Notes: generated by a model from the letters alone, not told the origin. A stretch of 64,000 nt of DNA from Microbacterium oleivorans NBRC 103075 (GCF_001552475.1 NZ_BCRG01000001.1:434001-498000), one strand, 5' to 3'; counted from the stretch's first letter, positions 16,216 through 25,421 are shown. Numbers and translations are program-made.

Positions 16216-18300
16216 ATGCCGCAGAACCCTTTCGCCTCGCTCGAGGACTACATCACCCTGCCCCGCATCGACGCCGTCGCCCTCTCGCCCGACGGCACCC
16301 GCGCCGTCCTCACGGTCGCGACCCTGAACAAGGACAAGACCGGATACGACCGCGCGCTGTGGGAGGTCCCGGCGGCGGGCGGCGGCACGCCGCGACGGCT
16401 GACCCGCTCGGCGAAGGGTGAACAGGGAGCCGCGTTCACCGCGAACGGCGACCTGCTGTTCGTCAGCGGCCGTCCTGACGCGGAGGGCGACGGCGAGGAC
16501 GAAGCGGCGCAGCTGTGGCTGCTGCCCGCCGCGGGCGGCGAGGCCCGAGCGATCACGCGCCTCGCCGGGGGAGTGTCGGGCATCGAGGCCGTCGCGGATG
16601 CGGCATCCGTCGCCGTGCTCTCCGCAGACCTGCTGCCGTCCGCGGACTCGTTCGAGGCCGACGCGAAGCTGCGTGCAGAACGGAAGAAGCGCAAGCTGTC
16701 CGCGATCCTGCACACGACCTACCCGGTCCGCTACTGGGACCACGACCTCGGCCCCGCCGAGCCGCACCTCCTCTCGCTCGAGCTCGGCGACCTCGCCGAC
16801 ACGATCGGGTCGCTGGCGGCCTCCGACACCGCCGAAGACGAACCGGATGCCACGACCCCCTACCCGGCATCCCTTCCGCGCCCGCGCGACCTGACGCCCG
16901 CACCTGGTCGCACCGCCGACACCGCCGGCACGGCGCTCACCCCCGACGGCCGCACGCTCATCGCCGCGATGCGCTTCCCCGAGGGGCGCGCCGAACGCTT
17001 CGCGATCGTGTCGATCGACGTCGCGTCGGGCGAGCACACGACGCTGTTCGAGGAGCGCTCGACCTACTTCGAGGGTCCGGCCATCAGCCACGACGGCTCG
17101 CTGATCGCCTACGTCCGCGCCACATTCTCAGACCCGACCGGTCCCGCCGACCAGGAGCTCTGGGTCGCGGGCATCGACGGCGCCGCGCCGCGCCGCCTCG
17201 CCGAGGGCTGGGACCGCTGGCCGACCGACGTTACCTTCGCGCACGACGACACCGCACTCATCGTCACGGCCGACCAGGACGGGCGCGGTCCCGTCTTCCG
17301 CGTCCCGCTCGACGGCGGCGCTCCCGTGCAGCTCACGACCGACGACCACGCCTACTCGAACGTGTCCGTCGACCGCGCGACGGGTGCGCTCGTGGCGCTC
17401 CGCTCATCGTGGATGGTGCCGCCGCACCCGGTCCGCATCGACCCCGACGGAACCGTGACCGCGCTCGCGACGCCGGCTCCGCTCCCGGCTCCGGCGGGCA
17501 CGATGACCGAGGTCGAGACGACGGCCGAGGACGGTGCGCGGGTGCGCGGCTGGCTGCTCCTGCCGGAAGGGGCGGATGCGGCATCCCCCGCCCCACTGCT
17601 GCTCTGGATCCACGGCGGGCCCCTCAACAGCTGGAACGCGTGGAGCTGGCGCTGGAACCCGCAGCTCGCCCTCGCGCGCGGCTATGCGGTGCTGCTGCCC
17701 GACCCGGCGCTGTCGACCGGTTATGGTCTCGACTTCATCGCGCGCGGCTGGAACAGCTGGGGCGTGAAGCCCTACACCGACCTCATGTCGATCACCGACG
17801 AGGTCGTTGCGCGTGCGGACATCGACGAGACCAAGACCGCCGCGATGGGTGGCTCGTTCGGCGGGTACATGGCGAACTGGGTCGCCGGGCACACCGACCG
17901 CTTCCGCGCGATCGTGACCCACGCGAGCCTGTGGGCCCTCGATCAGTTCGCGGGGACGACCGACAGCTCGTCGTACTGGCAGGAGATCTTCACGCCCGAG
18001 GCGATGGTCGAGAACTCACCGCACCGCTACGTCGAGAACATCTCGACGCCGCTGCTCGTCATTCACGGCGACCGCGACTACCGCGTGCCCATCGGCGAGA
18101 GCCTCCGCCTCTGGTCGGAGCTCAACGAGCACTTCGGTGAGGACGACGGATCGACGGTGCACCGGTTCCTTTACTTCCCCGACGAGAACCACTGGGTGCT
18201 CAAGCCTCAGCACGCGGTGGTCTGGTACGAGACCGTGTTCGGCTTCCTCGGCGAGCACGTGCACGGGACGCCCGCACCGACCGTCGCCGGGCTGGGTTGA
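16216..18300 (+). CDS. S9-family prolyl oligopeptidase-type serine peptidase
   Basis: This 694-residue peptidase has an N-terminal beta-propeller (repeated SPDGTRA, TPDGRTLIAAM, SHDGSLIAYV motifs) and a C-terminal alpha/beta-hydrolase domain. Catalytic residues: Ser in MGGSFGGYMAN (about 546), Asp in HGDRDYRVPIG and His in DENHWVLKP. HGGPLNSWNAWS provides the oxyanion region. No signal peptide is present, so it is probably a cytosolic dipeptidyl or acylaminoacyl peptidase acting on oligopeptides. The ATG is fixed by TAGCGT exactly 6 nt upstream. A long hairpin follows the stop. Confidence 0.92.
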   Translation: MPQNPFASLEDYITLPRIDAVALSPDGTRAVLTVATLNKDKTGYDRALWEVPAAGGGTPRRLTRSAKGEQGAAFTANGDLLFVSGRPDAEGDGEDEAAQLWLLPAAGGEARAITRLAGGVSGIEAVADAASVAVLSADLLPSADSFEADAKLRAERKKRKLSAILHTTYPVRYWDHDLGPAEPHLLSLELGDLADTIGSLAASDTAEDEPDATTPYPASLPRPRDLTPAPGRTADTAGTALTPDGRTLIAAMRFPEGRAERFAIVSIDVASGEHTTLFEERSTYFEGPAISHDGSLIAYVRATFSDPTGPADQELWVAGIDGAAPRRLAEGWDRWPTDVTFAHDDTALIVTADQDGRGPVFRVPLDGGAPVQLTTDDHAYSNVSVDRATGALVALRSSWMVPPHPVRIDPDGTVTALATPAPLPAPAGTMTEVETTAEDGARVRGWLLLPEGADAASPAPLLLWIHGGPLNSWNAWSWRWNPQLALARGYAVLLPDPALSTGYGLDFIARGWNSWGVKPYTDLMSITDEVVARADIDETKTAAMGGSFGGYMANWVAGHTDRFRAIVTHASLWALDQFAGTTDSSSYWQEIFTPEAMVENSPHRYVENISTPLLVIHGDRDYRVPIGESLRLWSELNEHFGEDDGSTVHRFLYFPDENHWVLKPQHAVVWYETVFGFLGEHVHGTPAPTVAGLG

Positions 18301-18308
18301 CCCGGCCT

Positions 18309-18414
18309 CCGGGGACCCGATGTGCCGCCGGGATGCCGGTGGCACGACACATCGGGTCCCCGGAACCGCCGCAGGGCTGGTTCCGAGGACCCGATTCGCC
18401 GAGCGGGATGCCGG
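18309..18414. repeat. Large hairpin plus degenerate direct repeat, intergenic
   Basis: ccggggacccgatgtg (18309-18324) pairs perfectly with 18348-18363. Inside it, gtgccgccgg pairs with ccggtggcac apart from one wobble. A second hairpin (cggaacc 18361-18367 with ggttccg 18379-18385) follows at once. Then comes a degenerate second copy of the left arm (gaggacccgat...gcgggatgccgg, 18384-18414). The element lies between the convergent S9 peptidase and DUF1295 genes and looks like a REP-like palindromic unit that can terminate both. Confidence 0.7.
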
Positions 18415-18444
18415 GTCGTGGCATGCCGCTATCTGCGTCGCGCC

Positions 18445-19341
18445 TCAGCGCACGGCGAGCTTCGGACGCGTGAGGCGCGGGACGAGCACGGGCGTCGCCG
18501 TCTTGTACGCTTCGTAGTCGGCCTCGCCGCCCCAGCGCTTGTCGGCCTTCTTCTCGAGCAGCGGCACACCGCTCACGCGGGTGAGGAGCAGCACGACGAA
18601 GATGGGCGAGAGGAGCCCGATCCACTGCCAGCCGTCGAAGACGGGCGCGGCCACGATCGCGACGCCGACCCACGCGAGGATTTCGCCGAAGTAGTTCGGG
18701 TGGCGCGACCGCGACCACAGGCCGCTCTGGATGAACCGGCCCCGGTTGGCGGGGTCGGCCTTGAACGCGGTCTTCTGCACGTCGGCGACAACCTCGATCG
18801 CCATGCCGATGAGCCACAGCGCGATGCCGATGCCGGCGAACACGTCGAACGCGGCGCGGTCGGCGGGAGCGGTGGCAATCGCGATCCACGCGGCGGCGGC
18901 CGTGATGCTCACCCAGAGTCCCTGCATGATCCAGACGCGGAGGAACGACAGCGGGTGGACCTTGATCTCGTCGAAGCGGTCGTCGCTGCCGGAGCGGTGG
19001 ATGCGGACGAACAGGAACGAGCCGAGGCGAGCCGCCCAAGCGATCACCATGACCGCGAGTGCGACAGAACGCGCGTCGGGGGAGGGGGAGAGGAGCAACA
19101 CACCCAGGGTGACGAGGATGAAGGTCGCGCTGCCGGTCGCGTCGAAGAAGCGCTCGGTGCGGGCGATCGCCGACGGGATGAAGACGATGACCTGCACGAG
19201 GAACGCCGCGGCGACGGCGAGGGCGAAGACGGGCACGCCGCCGGCGGTCGCGCCGCCCTGGCTGCCCGCGAGCGCGACGAGCGCGCCGATGACGAGGCCC
19301 ACGATCACGGTGATCAGGGCGGAACGGTTCTGCGAAGACAT
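18445..19341 (-). CDS. DUF1295 / isoprenylcysteine methyltransferase-like membrane protein
   Basis: This 298-residue polytopic protein has about 6-7 hydrophobic helices. The C-terminal block SGLWSRSRHPNYFGEILAWVGVA followed by PLLEKKADKRWGG is the signature shared by DUF1295, steroid 5-alpha-reductase-like and isoprenylcysteine carboxyl-methyltransferase folds; the RHPNYFGE segment binds cofactor in the characterised families. The substrate is unknown. GAAAGG precedes the ATG. It lies 21 nt after the acyl-CoA synthetase gene on the same strand, which suggests a lipid-related operon. Confidence 0.82.
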   Translation of the reverse strand: MSSQNRSALITVIVGLVIGALVALAGSQGGATAGGVPVFALAVAAAFLVQVIVFIPSAIARTERFFDATGSATFILVTLGVLLLSPSPDARSVALAVMVIAWAARLGSFLFVRIHRSGSDDRFDEIKVHPLSFLRVWIMQGLWVSITAAAAWIAIATAPADRAAFDVFAGIGIALWLIGMAIEVVADVQKTAFKADPANRGRFIQSGLWSRSRHPNYFGEILAWVGVAIVAAPVFDGWQWIGLLSPIFVVLLLTRVSGVPLLEKKADKRWGGEADYEAYKTATPVLVPRLTRPKLAVR

Positions 19342-19361
19342 GGGGGCCTTTCGGGAGGGTG

Positions 19362-21167
19362 TCAGCTGTAAAGCGCGGCGACGACGTCGGAACCGCGCTC
19401 GAGGAGGATGCGGCGCTTGATCTTCAGCGTCGGCGTGATGATGGTGGTGTCCGCGAGGTCCGCGGCGATGAGGGTGAAGCGCCGCACCTGTTCGCTGCGC
19501 GAGACGAGCGCGTTGGCCGCGTCGATGCGCCGCTGGATCCGCGCGCGGAGGTCCTCGTCGGGGATCTCGTGCAGCCGCCCGTCCGCGGGGGTGGCGCCCT
19601 GTCGGGCGGCGACCTCTTCCGGGTCGACGACGATGAGCGCGGTCAGGAACGAGCGCCCCTCGCCGACCATGACCGCGTGCGAGACGAGCGGGTCGGCCTC
19701 GACGGCGAATTCCCACGGTGCGGGGACGATTGTCTTGCCGGTCGAGGTGACGATGACGTCCTTCACCCGGCCCACGATAATGAGACGTCCCTCGGCATCG
19801 AAGCGGCCGAGGTCGCCGGTGCGGAAGAAGCCGTCGACGAACGCGTCCGCGTCGTGCGCGCTGTCGCGGTAGCCGCGGAAGACACCGATGCCCTTCGCAA
19901 GGATCTCGCCGTCGTCGCCGATCCGCACGGTCGATCCGGGGAGCGGCCGCCCGACGGTGCCGGCGCGGATGTCGCCCGGCAGGTTGCCGGTCAGGGGAGC
20001 CGTGGTCTCGGTGAGGCCGTACCCCTCGATCACGGGCACGCCGATCCCGCGGAAGAACAGCGACACCTCGGGGTCGAGCCGCGCCCCTCCCGACAGGATG
20101 TAGTCGACGCGGCCACCCATGACCGCGCGGAGGCGACGGTAGAACAGCGCCTCGAACAGGCGGTGCCGAACGGATGCCGGTGCCCGCCCGTCCGCGCTCT
20201 GCTCGGACGCACGCCCGCCGGCGACGGCGGTCGCGACCGCGGCCCGCCACACGCGGGTGAGGTGAGCCGCCTCGGCCTTCTGCGCCGCGGCGGCCTGGAT
20301 CCGCTCGAGGACGCGCGGGACGACGACGAGGAACGTGGGTCGCAGGACCGACAGGGTCTCGACGACGGTGCTCGGGTCGCTGAGGTGCGCGATGCGCATG
20401 CCGTTCGCGAGGCAGATGAGCTGCAGTCCGCGCGCGAGGACGTGCGCGAGCGGCAGGAAGATGATCGTGTTGCCGCCCTCGTGGACGACTTCGCCGTAGG
20501 CCGCGGCGATGTTCAGCACCTGCCCGAGGAAGTTCCGGTGCGTGAGCACGGCGCCCTTGGGCTCGCCCGTCGTCCCCGACGTGTAGACGATGGTCGCGGC
20601 CGCGTCGAGGTCGGCGGCGGTGCGGTGCCGCTCGAGGTCGGCATCCGTCACCTCGTCGGCGCGTGAGCGCAGCTCGTCGAGGGTCGGGATGCCGCCGGTC
20701 ACCCGCTCGCGCGGGTCCATCGCATAGGCGCCGAGGCCCCCGGTGCCGGTCTCGGCGAAGGCATCGATCAACCGGCTGGTCTGGGCCTCGGTCCCGCCGA
20801 CGCCGAGAACGACCCCGGCGTCGCGGACGATGCCGGCGACCTGGACCGGAGAGGACGTCTCGTAGACCGGGACGACGACGGCGCCGGCGAACCAGGCGGC
20901 GAGGTCGGTGACGGCCCACTCGAAGCGCGTCGAGGCCATGATCGCAAGAGCGTCGCCGGGACGGATGCCGGCGGCGATGAAGCCCTTCGCCAGCCGCTGG
21001 ACCTCGTGGAGGAACGATGCGGTCGAGATCTGCTGCCACGATCCGTCGCCGGTGGCGACGTCGAAGGCGGCGTGGTCGGGGGCCTTCTCGGCGCGCCGGA
21101 CGAGCAGGTCGGTGACGTTCCGATGCCCGTCCGCGGGCGCGAGAAGGGGGGTGTGTATCTGCGGCAC
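19362..21167 (-). CDS. Long-chain acyl-CoA synthetase (FAA1-type)
   Basis: This 601-residue AMP-forming ligase is of the eukaryotic-like FAA1/FadD15 branch, distinct from the ligase at 11052. Motifs: IVYTSGTTGEPKGAVLTHRN (P-loop), PLAHVLARGLQL, LSGGARLDPEV, EGYGLTETTAP, FFRTGDLGRFDAEGRL and GRVKDVIVTSTGKTIVPAPWE. It supplies acyl-CoA for lipid synthesis or degradation. The start is a GTG at 21167; a TATTCT hexamer lies only 2 nt upstream, so the exact start is less certain. The likely operon partner is the DUF1295 protein. Confidence 0.9.
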   Translation of the reverse strand: MPQIHTPLLAPADGHRNVTDLLVRRAEKAPDHAAFDVATGDGSWQQISTASFLHEVQRLAKGFIAAGIRPGDALAIMASTRFEWAVTDLAAWFAGAVVVPVYETSSPVQVAGIVRDAGVVLGVGGTEAQTSRLIDAFAETGTGGLGAYAMDPRERVTGGIPTLDELRSRADEVTDADLERHRTAADLDAAATIVYTSGTTGEPKGAVLTHRNFLGQVLNIAAAYGEVVHEGGNTIIFLPLAHVLARGLQLICLANGMRIAHLSDPSTVVETLSVLRPTFLVVVPRVLERIQAAAAQKAEAAHLTRVWRAAVATAVAGGRASEQSADGRAPASVRHRLFEALFYRRLRAVMGGRVDYILSGGARLDPEVSLFFRGIGVPVIEGYGLTETTAPLTGNLPGDIRAGTVGRPLPGSTVRIGDDGEILAKGIGVFRGYRDSAHDADAFVDGFFRTGDLGRFDAEGRLIIVGRVKDVIVTSTGKTIVPAPWEFAVEADPLVSHAVMVGEGRSFLTALIVVDPEEVAARQGATPADGRLHEIPDEDLRARIQRRIDAANALVSRSEQVRRFTLIAADLADTTIITPTLKIKRRILLERGSDVVAALYS

Positions 21168-21231
21168 ACAGAATATTCGGAGCCGAACCCGAATCGGATT
21201 CCGCTATGTTCCGCGCGGGTGCGCGATGGGA

Positions 21232-22437
21232 TCAGCGCAGCCGCAGCACCGCGTCCCACAGGGCATCGGCGACGGCGCGCTTGGTCCCGGAGGCCTGCCC
21301 AGCGACGTCATCCGTCGCATCGACGAAGAGCACGGCGTTCTCGCTCGCCTCGAAGCCTTCCTGCCACCCGACGCGGTTCACGACCAGGAGGTCGACGCCC
21401 TTCCGTGAGCGCTTCCGGATGCCGCGCTCCCGCAACTCCCCATCGTCGGCCGCGGTCTCGGCCGCGAATCCGACGATCGTCTGGCCGGGGCGCCGCTCCT
21501 CGACGAGGCCGATGAGGATGTCGGGGTTCTCGACGAGGTCGAGGGCGAAGGTCCCGTCCTCCTTGCGGATCTTGACGTCCGAGACCTCGGGAACCGAGAA
21601 GTCGGCGACGGCCGCGGCCATGACGACGACGTCGGATTCGTCGCTGACAGCGCGCATCGCGGCATCCATCTCGACCGCCGTCAGTGCACGTTCGACGGCG
21701 ATCCGCGGGTGGTGCAGCGCCTCGTGAAGCACGCCGTCGTCGACATGCGCGGCGACGAGGTGCACGTATGCGCCGCGGTCGGCCGCGGCGAGGGCGACGG
21801 CGACCCCCTGCTTTCCGCTGGACCGGTTGCCGAGGAAGCGGACGGGATCGATCGGTTCCCGCGTGCCGCCGGTCGACACGGCGACGCGGAGCCCGGCGAG
21901 ATCGGATGCCGGGGCGTCGACCGCGGCGAGGGCGGCGGCGACGATCTCGTCCGGCTCGACCATGCGGCCCGGGCCGCTGTCGCCGCCGGTGAGCGGTCCG
22001 TCGGCAGGACCGACGATGTGGATGCCGCGTGCCCGGAGCGTCGCGATGTTGGCCTGCGTCGCCGCGTGGTCCCACATGGCGGTGTGCATCGCGGGTGCGA
22101 CGACGACGGGGGCGGTCGTGGCGAGCAGGGTCACGCCGAGGAGGTTGTCGGAGATGCCGGCGGCCATCTTGGCGAGGGTGTTCGCGGTCGCCGGCGCGAC
22201 GATGACGAGGTCGGCCTTCGTGCCGAGGGCGACGTGGCGCACCTCGGCGACGTCGTCGTGCACGCTCGTCGTGACAGGATGGCGGCTGATCGCCTCCCAG
22301 GTGGCGGTCCCGACGAACTTCAGGGCGTCGTCGGTGGGAACAACGTGCACCTCGTGCCCGTTGGTCACCAGCGCACGCACAACCTGCACCGTCTTGTATG
22401 CGGCGATACCGCCGGAGACGCCCACGACGACGAACAT
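21232..22437 (-). CDS. coaBC: Bifunctional phosphopantothenoylcysteine decarboxylase / phosphopantothenate-cysteine ligase
   Basis: This 401-residue CoA-biosynthesis enzyme joins cysteine to 4'-phosphopantothenate and decarboxylates the product. The N-terminal flavin-dependent CoaC part shows GVSGGIAAYKTVQVVRAL, SVHDDVAEVRHVALGTKADLVIVAPATANTLAKMA and PAMHTAMW. The C-terminal CoaB part shows VSTGGTREPIDPVRFLGNRSSGKQG and MAAAVADFSVPE, with ADLLVVN-like VDLLVVNRV near the end. GGAGG precedes the ATG. It is monocistronic and divergent from the NRDE gene. Confidence 0.95.
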   Translation of the reverse strand: MFVVVGVSGGIAAYKTVQVVRALVTNGHEVHVVPTDDALKFVGTATWEAISRHPVTTSVHDDVAEVRHVALGTKADLVIVAPATANTLAKMAAGISDNLLGVTLLATTAPVVVAPAMHTAMWDHAATQANIATLRARGIHIVGPADGPLTGGDSGPGRMVEPDEIVAAALAAVDAPASDLAGLRVAVSTGGTREPIDPVRFLGNRSSGKQGVAVALAAADRGAYVHLVAAHVDDGVLHEALHHPRIAVERALTAVEMDAAMRAVSDESDVVVMAAAVADFSVPEVSDVKIRKEDGTFALDLVENPDILIGLVEERRPGQTIVGFAAETAADDGELRERGIRKRSRKGVDLLVVNRVGWQEGFEASENAVLFVDATDDVAGQASGTKRAVADALWDAVLRLR

Positions 22438-22480
22438 GGTCCGATCCTCCCACGGGGTGCGGACACGAGAGGCCCCACCG

Positions 22481-23182
22481 ATGTGCACCGTGATCGTCCA
22501 CGTGCCCGAGGACTCGACCGCCGCGATCCGTGTGCTCGCCGTCCGCGACGAGGATCCGGCGCGGGCGTGGGACCCGCTCGGTGCGTGGTGGCCGGAGCTG
22601 CCCGGTGTCGTAGGCGTCCGCGACACGCGTGCGGGCGGTGCGTGGCTCGCGGCCGACCCCGCCGAAGCCCGTCTCGCCGTCGTGCTCAACCGGGCGGACC
22701 TCATCGACGACTCGCTGGCGACGGGCTCCCGCGGTCACATCGTGCTCGAGGCCGCGGCGGGACGCGACCTGCCGATCGCGCCGCCGACGCACGGCTTCAA
22801 CCTGCTGACCGTGACCCCCGGCCGCGCCCGCGTCGCGATGTGGGACGGCGACGCGGTGCGCGCGGTCGACCTCGCCCCCGGCGTGCACATGATCGCGCAC
22901 GACGATGTCGACGACCCGAAGACCGCGCGCATCGCCACGTGGCACGACGCGTTCGCGGCGCCGTCCGGCGAGGACTGGGTCGCCGAGTGGGTCGCGGCGC
23001 TCGAGCGGACGACCGCGCTGCCGCCGACCGACGATCGCGCGATCATCCGCGACAATCGCCCGCACGGCTACCCGACGCTGTCGCTGCTTGTGTGCGCGGC
23101 GTCCGTCTCGGCGGCCGGAGCCGATGTCATCTACGGCGAGCTTGACGAGCCCGGAGCGTGGAACAGCCTGCAGCTGCGCTGA
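22481..23182 (+). CDS. NRDE / TANGO2-family protein
   Basis: This 233-residue protein belongs to the NRDE (Ser/Thr-rich protein T10) family. It begins MCTVIVHVP, with the conserved N-terminal Cys2 seen in the family, followed by AVRDEDPARAWDPLGAWWPELPGVVGVRDTRAGGAWLA, a variant of the NRDE signature. The central GFNLLTVTP and C-terminal LSLLVCA segments are also conserved. The biochemical role is unsettled; eukaryotic TANGO2 is tied to lipid/haem handling. No leader -10 is evident. The YdeI-like gene follows 32 nt downstream. Confidence 0.8.
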   Translation: MCTVIVHVPEDSTAAIRVLAVRDEDPARAWDPLGAWWPELPGVVGVRDTRAGGAWLAADPAEARLAVVLNRADLIDDSLATGSRGHIVLEAAAGRDLPIAPPTHGFNLLTVTPGRARVAMWDGDAVRAVDLAPGVHMIAHDDVDDPKTARIATWHDAFAAPSGEDWVAEWVAALERTTALPPTDDRAIIRDNRPHGYPTLSLLVCAASVSAAGADVIYGELDEPGAWNSLQLR

Positions 23183-23214
23183 CAGAGTCGGATGCCGGGT
23201 GTAGCTTCGCGAGC

Positions 23215-23859
23215 ATGGCGGCAGCGGCATCCGATCCTGAACCGGTCTTCTTCGCGTCGGCGGAGGAGTTCGGCGAGTGGCTCGAGGCGAACCACGCCAC
23301 GGCGACCGAGGTGTGGACGCTGTTCTACCGCAAGGGCGACCCGCGTCTGGGGCTGACCTGGGCGGCAGCCGTGCCCGAAGCGCTGCGATTCGGGTGGATC
23401 GACTCCATCGCCCGCGGCATCGGCGATGGTGCGCGCGTCCAGCGGTGGACGCCGCGGAAGTCCCGGTCGATCTGGAGCGCCGTCAACATCGCGCACATCG
23501 AGCGGCTGCAGGCCGAGGGGCGGATGCATCCCGCGGGGCTCGCCGCCTTCGAGCGGCGGACGCCTGAGCGCAGCGGCGTGTACTCGCACGAGCAGCGCAA
23601 CGAGCTGACGGAGGAGCAGGCGGCATCCCTCGCAGCGAACCCGGCCGCCCGGGCATTCTGGGAGGAGGTGACTCCGTCGTACCGGCGGGCCGTGGCGAAC
23701 TGGCTGCAGAGTGCGAAGCGCGAGCAGACCCGCATCGACCGGCTCGCGACGCTCGTCGAGGACTGCGCGGCGGGCCGGCTCGTGCCGTTCCAGCGGTACG
23801 GCGAACCGCCGGCGTGGCTGGCACGCGCCGCCGCGGCCGCCTCAGCTGCGCGCGAGTGA
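23215..23859 (+). CDS. YdeI/OmpD-associated family protein
   Basis: This 214-residue protein matches the YdeI family, with FFASAEEFGEWLEANHATATEVWTLFYRKG, the LRFGWIDSIARG block, WTPRKSRSIWSAVNIAHIERLQAEGRM, and the C-terminal YRRAVANWLQSAKREQTRIDRLATLVEDCA. The biochemical role is unknown. TAGCTT lies 7 nt before the ATG (leaderless). Its 3' end overlaps the convergent oxidoreductase gene by 18 bp. Confidence 0.82.
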   Translation: MAAAASDPEPVFFASAEEFGEWLEANHATATEVWTLFYRKGDPRLGLTWAAAVPEALRFGWIDSIARGIGDGARVQRWTPRKSRSIWSAVNIAHIERLQAEGRMHPAGLAAFERRTPERSGVYSHEQRNELTEEQAASLAANPAARAFWEEVTPSYRRAVANWLQSAKREQTRIDRLATLVEDCAAGRLVPFQRYGEPPAWLARAAAAASAARE

Positions 23860-24771
23860 CGCGATTGCGGCGTCCTCCATCACGAGCGCCGCGTTGAGCC
23901 CGGCGCCCGCCATGGAGCCCTGACCCATCGAGAGCGGGACGTTGCCGAACGGGGTCGCGACGTTGCCGGCCGCGAAGACGCGCGGATGACTCGTCGCGCC
24001 GCGCATGTCGAGGCGAAGACCCTCGCCGGGCTCGGGTGAGATCGCGAGGTCGAGGTTCGCGGCGTACTCGAGGTGCAGGCGGGGCGTCGGCGCGGTGAAG
24101 AGCGCGTCGATCGGGTGGGCGGTGCCGTCCGCCGTCAGAACTGCGGTCACGACGTCGTCCTCCGCGCGGAGCTCGGTGACGATGCTGTCGACGAGGCGGA
24201 TGCCGCGGCCCGCCAGTCGTGCGGTGACCGTGTCGTCGACGTCGCCGAGTCCCGCGGTGAACGCCGTGACGTCGTCGCTCCACTGCCGGACGAGTTCGAT
24301 CTGGTGCAGGCTCGCGGGCGACGTGGCGAGCACTCCGAGGCGGCGTCCGGCGACCTCGTAGCCGTGGCAGTACGGGCAGTGGATCACGCCACGGCCCCAC
24401 TGCTCGCGCAGGCCGGGGACGTCGGGGAGGTCGTCGACGACGCCGGTGGTGAGGACCGCGCCGCGCGCGGAGAGTGTGCCGCCGTCGTAGGCGACCGAGA
24501 GACGGCCGCCGGCGTCGTCGATCGAGGTCACGGTCGTACGGAGGAACTCGACGCCGTACGCCTCCGCCTCGGCCCGGCCGATGCGGAGGAGCTCGGCGGG
24601 GGAGCGCCCATCGTGACCCAGCACACCGTGCATGTGTGCTGCGAATCGGTTTCGGGGTGCGGCGGCGTCGACGACGAGTACGCGGCGACGCGCGCGCCCG
24701 AGCATCTGCGCGGCGCTGAGTCCAGCGGTGCCGCCGCCCACGATGACGGCGTCGTAAAAGGTGTCTGTCAT
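23842..24771 (-). CDS. NAD(P)/FAD-dependent oxidoreductase, thioredoxin-reductase-like
   Basis: This 309-residue flavoenzyme has FAD-binding VIVGGGTAGLSAAQMLGRA at the N-terminus, the redox-type motif CPYCHGYE (residues ~130-137) and the C-terminal FAD contact VFAAGNVATPFGNVPLSMGQG. The motif CPYCHGYE instead of CATC places it with the trxB-like / dithiol-oxidase-like proteins such as those often found next to XRE-cupin or Rrf2 regulators, not with canonical TrxB. The pyridine-nucleotide domain lacks an obvious GGGxSA. It is divergent from an XRE-cupin gene that probably controls it. Confidence 0.88.
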   Translation of the reverse strand: MTDTFYDAVIVGGGTAGLSAAQMLGRARRRVLVVDAAAPRNRFAAHMHGVLGHDGRSPAELLRIGRAEAEAYGVEFLRTTVTSIDDAGGRLSVAYDGGTLSARGAVLTTGVVDDLPDVPGLREQWGRGVIHCPYCHGYEVAGRRLGVLATSPASLHQIELVRQWSDDVTAFTAGLGDVDDTVTARLAGRGIRLVDSIVTELRAEDDVVTAVLTADGTAHPIDALFTAPTPRLHLEYAANLDLAISPEPGEGLRLDMRGATSHPRVFAAGNVATPFGNVPLSMGQGSMAGAGLNAALVMEDAAIASLARS

Positions 24772-24838
24772 GCCTCCACGCTCCATCGGTTCGGGCATTT
24801 TTGGCAATGTGGTTTGCAGAAGTGGCAAACTCGATGGC
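24772..24838. promoter_or_regulatory. Divergent operator region with TGGCAA repeats
   Basis: The 67-nt spacer contains TGGCAA at 24802-24807 and 24823-24828 (21 bp apart, two helical turns), and an inverted pair tttgc/gcaaa (24813-24829). CAAACT at 24826-24831 lies 7 nt before the regulator ATG and overlaps the second repeat. This is a plausible autoregulatory operator. Confidence 0.55.
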
Positions 24839-25390
24839 ATGGCGACGGATCTGACCCGGGTGGGGCCGCGGTTGCGCGCGGCGCGGCAGCAGCGCGGCTG
24901 GACGCTGGCAGACCTCGCGGGGAAGGCGGGGATGTCGATCAGCACACTCTCTCGGCTCGAGGCGGGGCGACGACAGGCATCCCTCGAACTGCTTCTGCCG
25001 CTGGTCTCGGTCCTCGACCTGCGGCTCGACGACCTCGTGCGCGGGGAGCCCGTTGACCCGCGGGTGCGCCGCGCAACCGAACGAAGGCACGGCATGGTCG
25101 TCGCGCCGCTGACCCTCGAGCATTCGCCGATGCAGACGTACAAGATCCGCTACGCCGCGGCATCTGTCGCTCCGCAGCCGAAGGTGCACGACGGCGTGGA
25201 GTGGTTCTACGTGCTGAGCGGCACGATCCGCCTGCTGCTCGACGGCGAGGAGCATCGGATCGGGGCGGGGGAGGCGGCGGAGTTCGACACGGGGCTGCCG
25301 CACAGCATCAGCGCCACCGACGACGGCCCCGCGGAGGTGGTGAGCATCTTCAGCGCATCGGGTGAGCGGATCCACGTGCACGGGGCGTGA
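24839..25390 (+). CDS. XRE-family regulator with C-terminal cupin domain
   Basis: This 183-residue regulator has an HTH (GPRLRAARQQRGWTLADLAGKAGMSISTLSRLEAGRR, residues ~9-45) and a cupin_2 barrel (DGVEWFYVLSGTIRLLLDGEEHRIGAGEAAEFDTGLPHSI, residues ~115-160). Such proteins repress neighbouring metabolic genes and sense small molecules through the cupin. The divergent thioredoxin-reductase-like gene is the probable target. The start at 24839 is chosen because a CAnnnT hexamer lies 7 nt upstream and the HTH starts soon after. Confidence 0.9.
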   Translation: MATDLTRVGPRLRAARQQRGWTLADLAGKAGMSISTLSRLEAGRRQASLELLLPLVSVLDLRLDDLVRGEPVDPRVRRATERRHGMVVAPLTLEHSPMQTYKIRYAAASVAPQPKVHDGVEWFYVLSGTIRLLLDGEEHRIGAGEAAEFDTGLPHSISATDDGPAEVVSIFSASGERIHVHGA

Positions 25391-25421
25391 CAGTGTCGGC
25401 GGCCGGTCGTACGGTGTCGAC

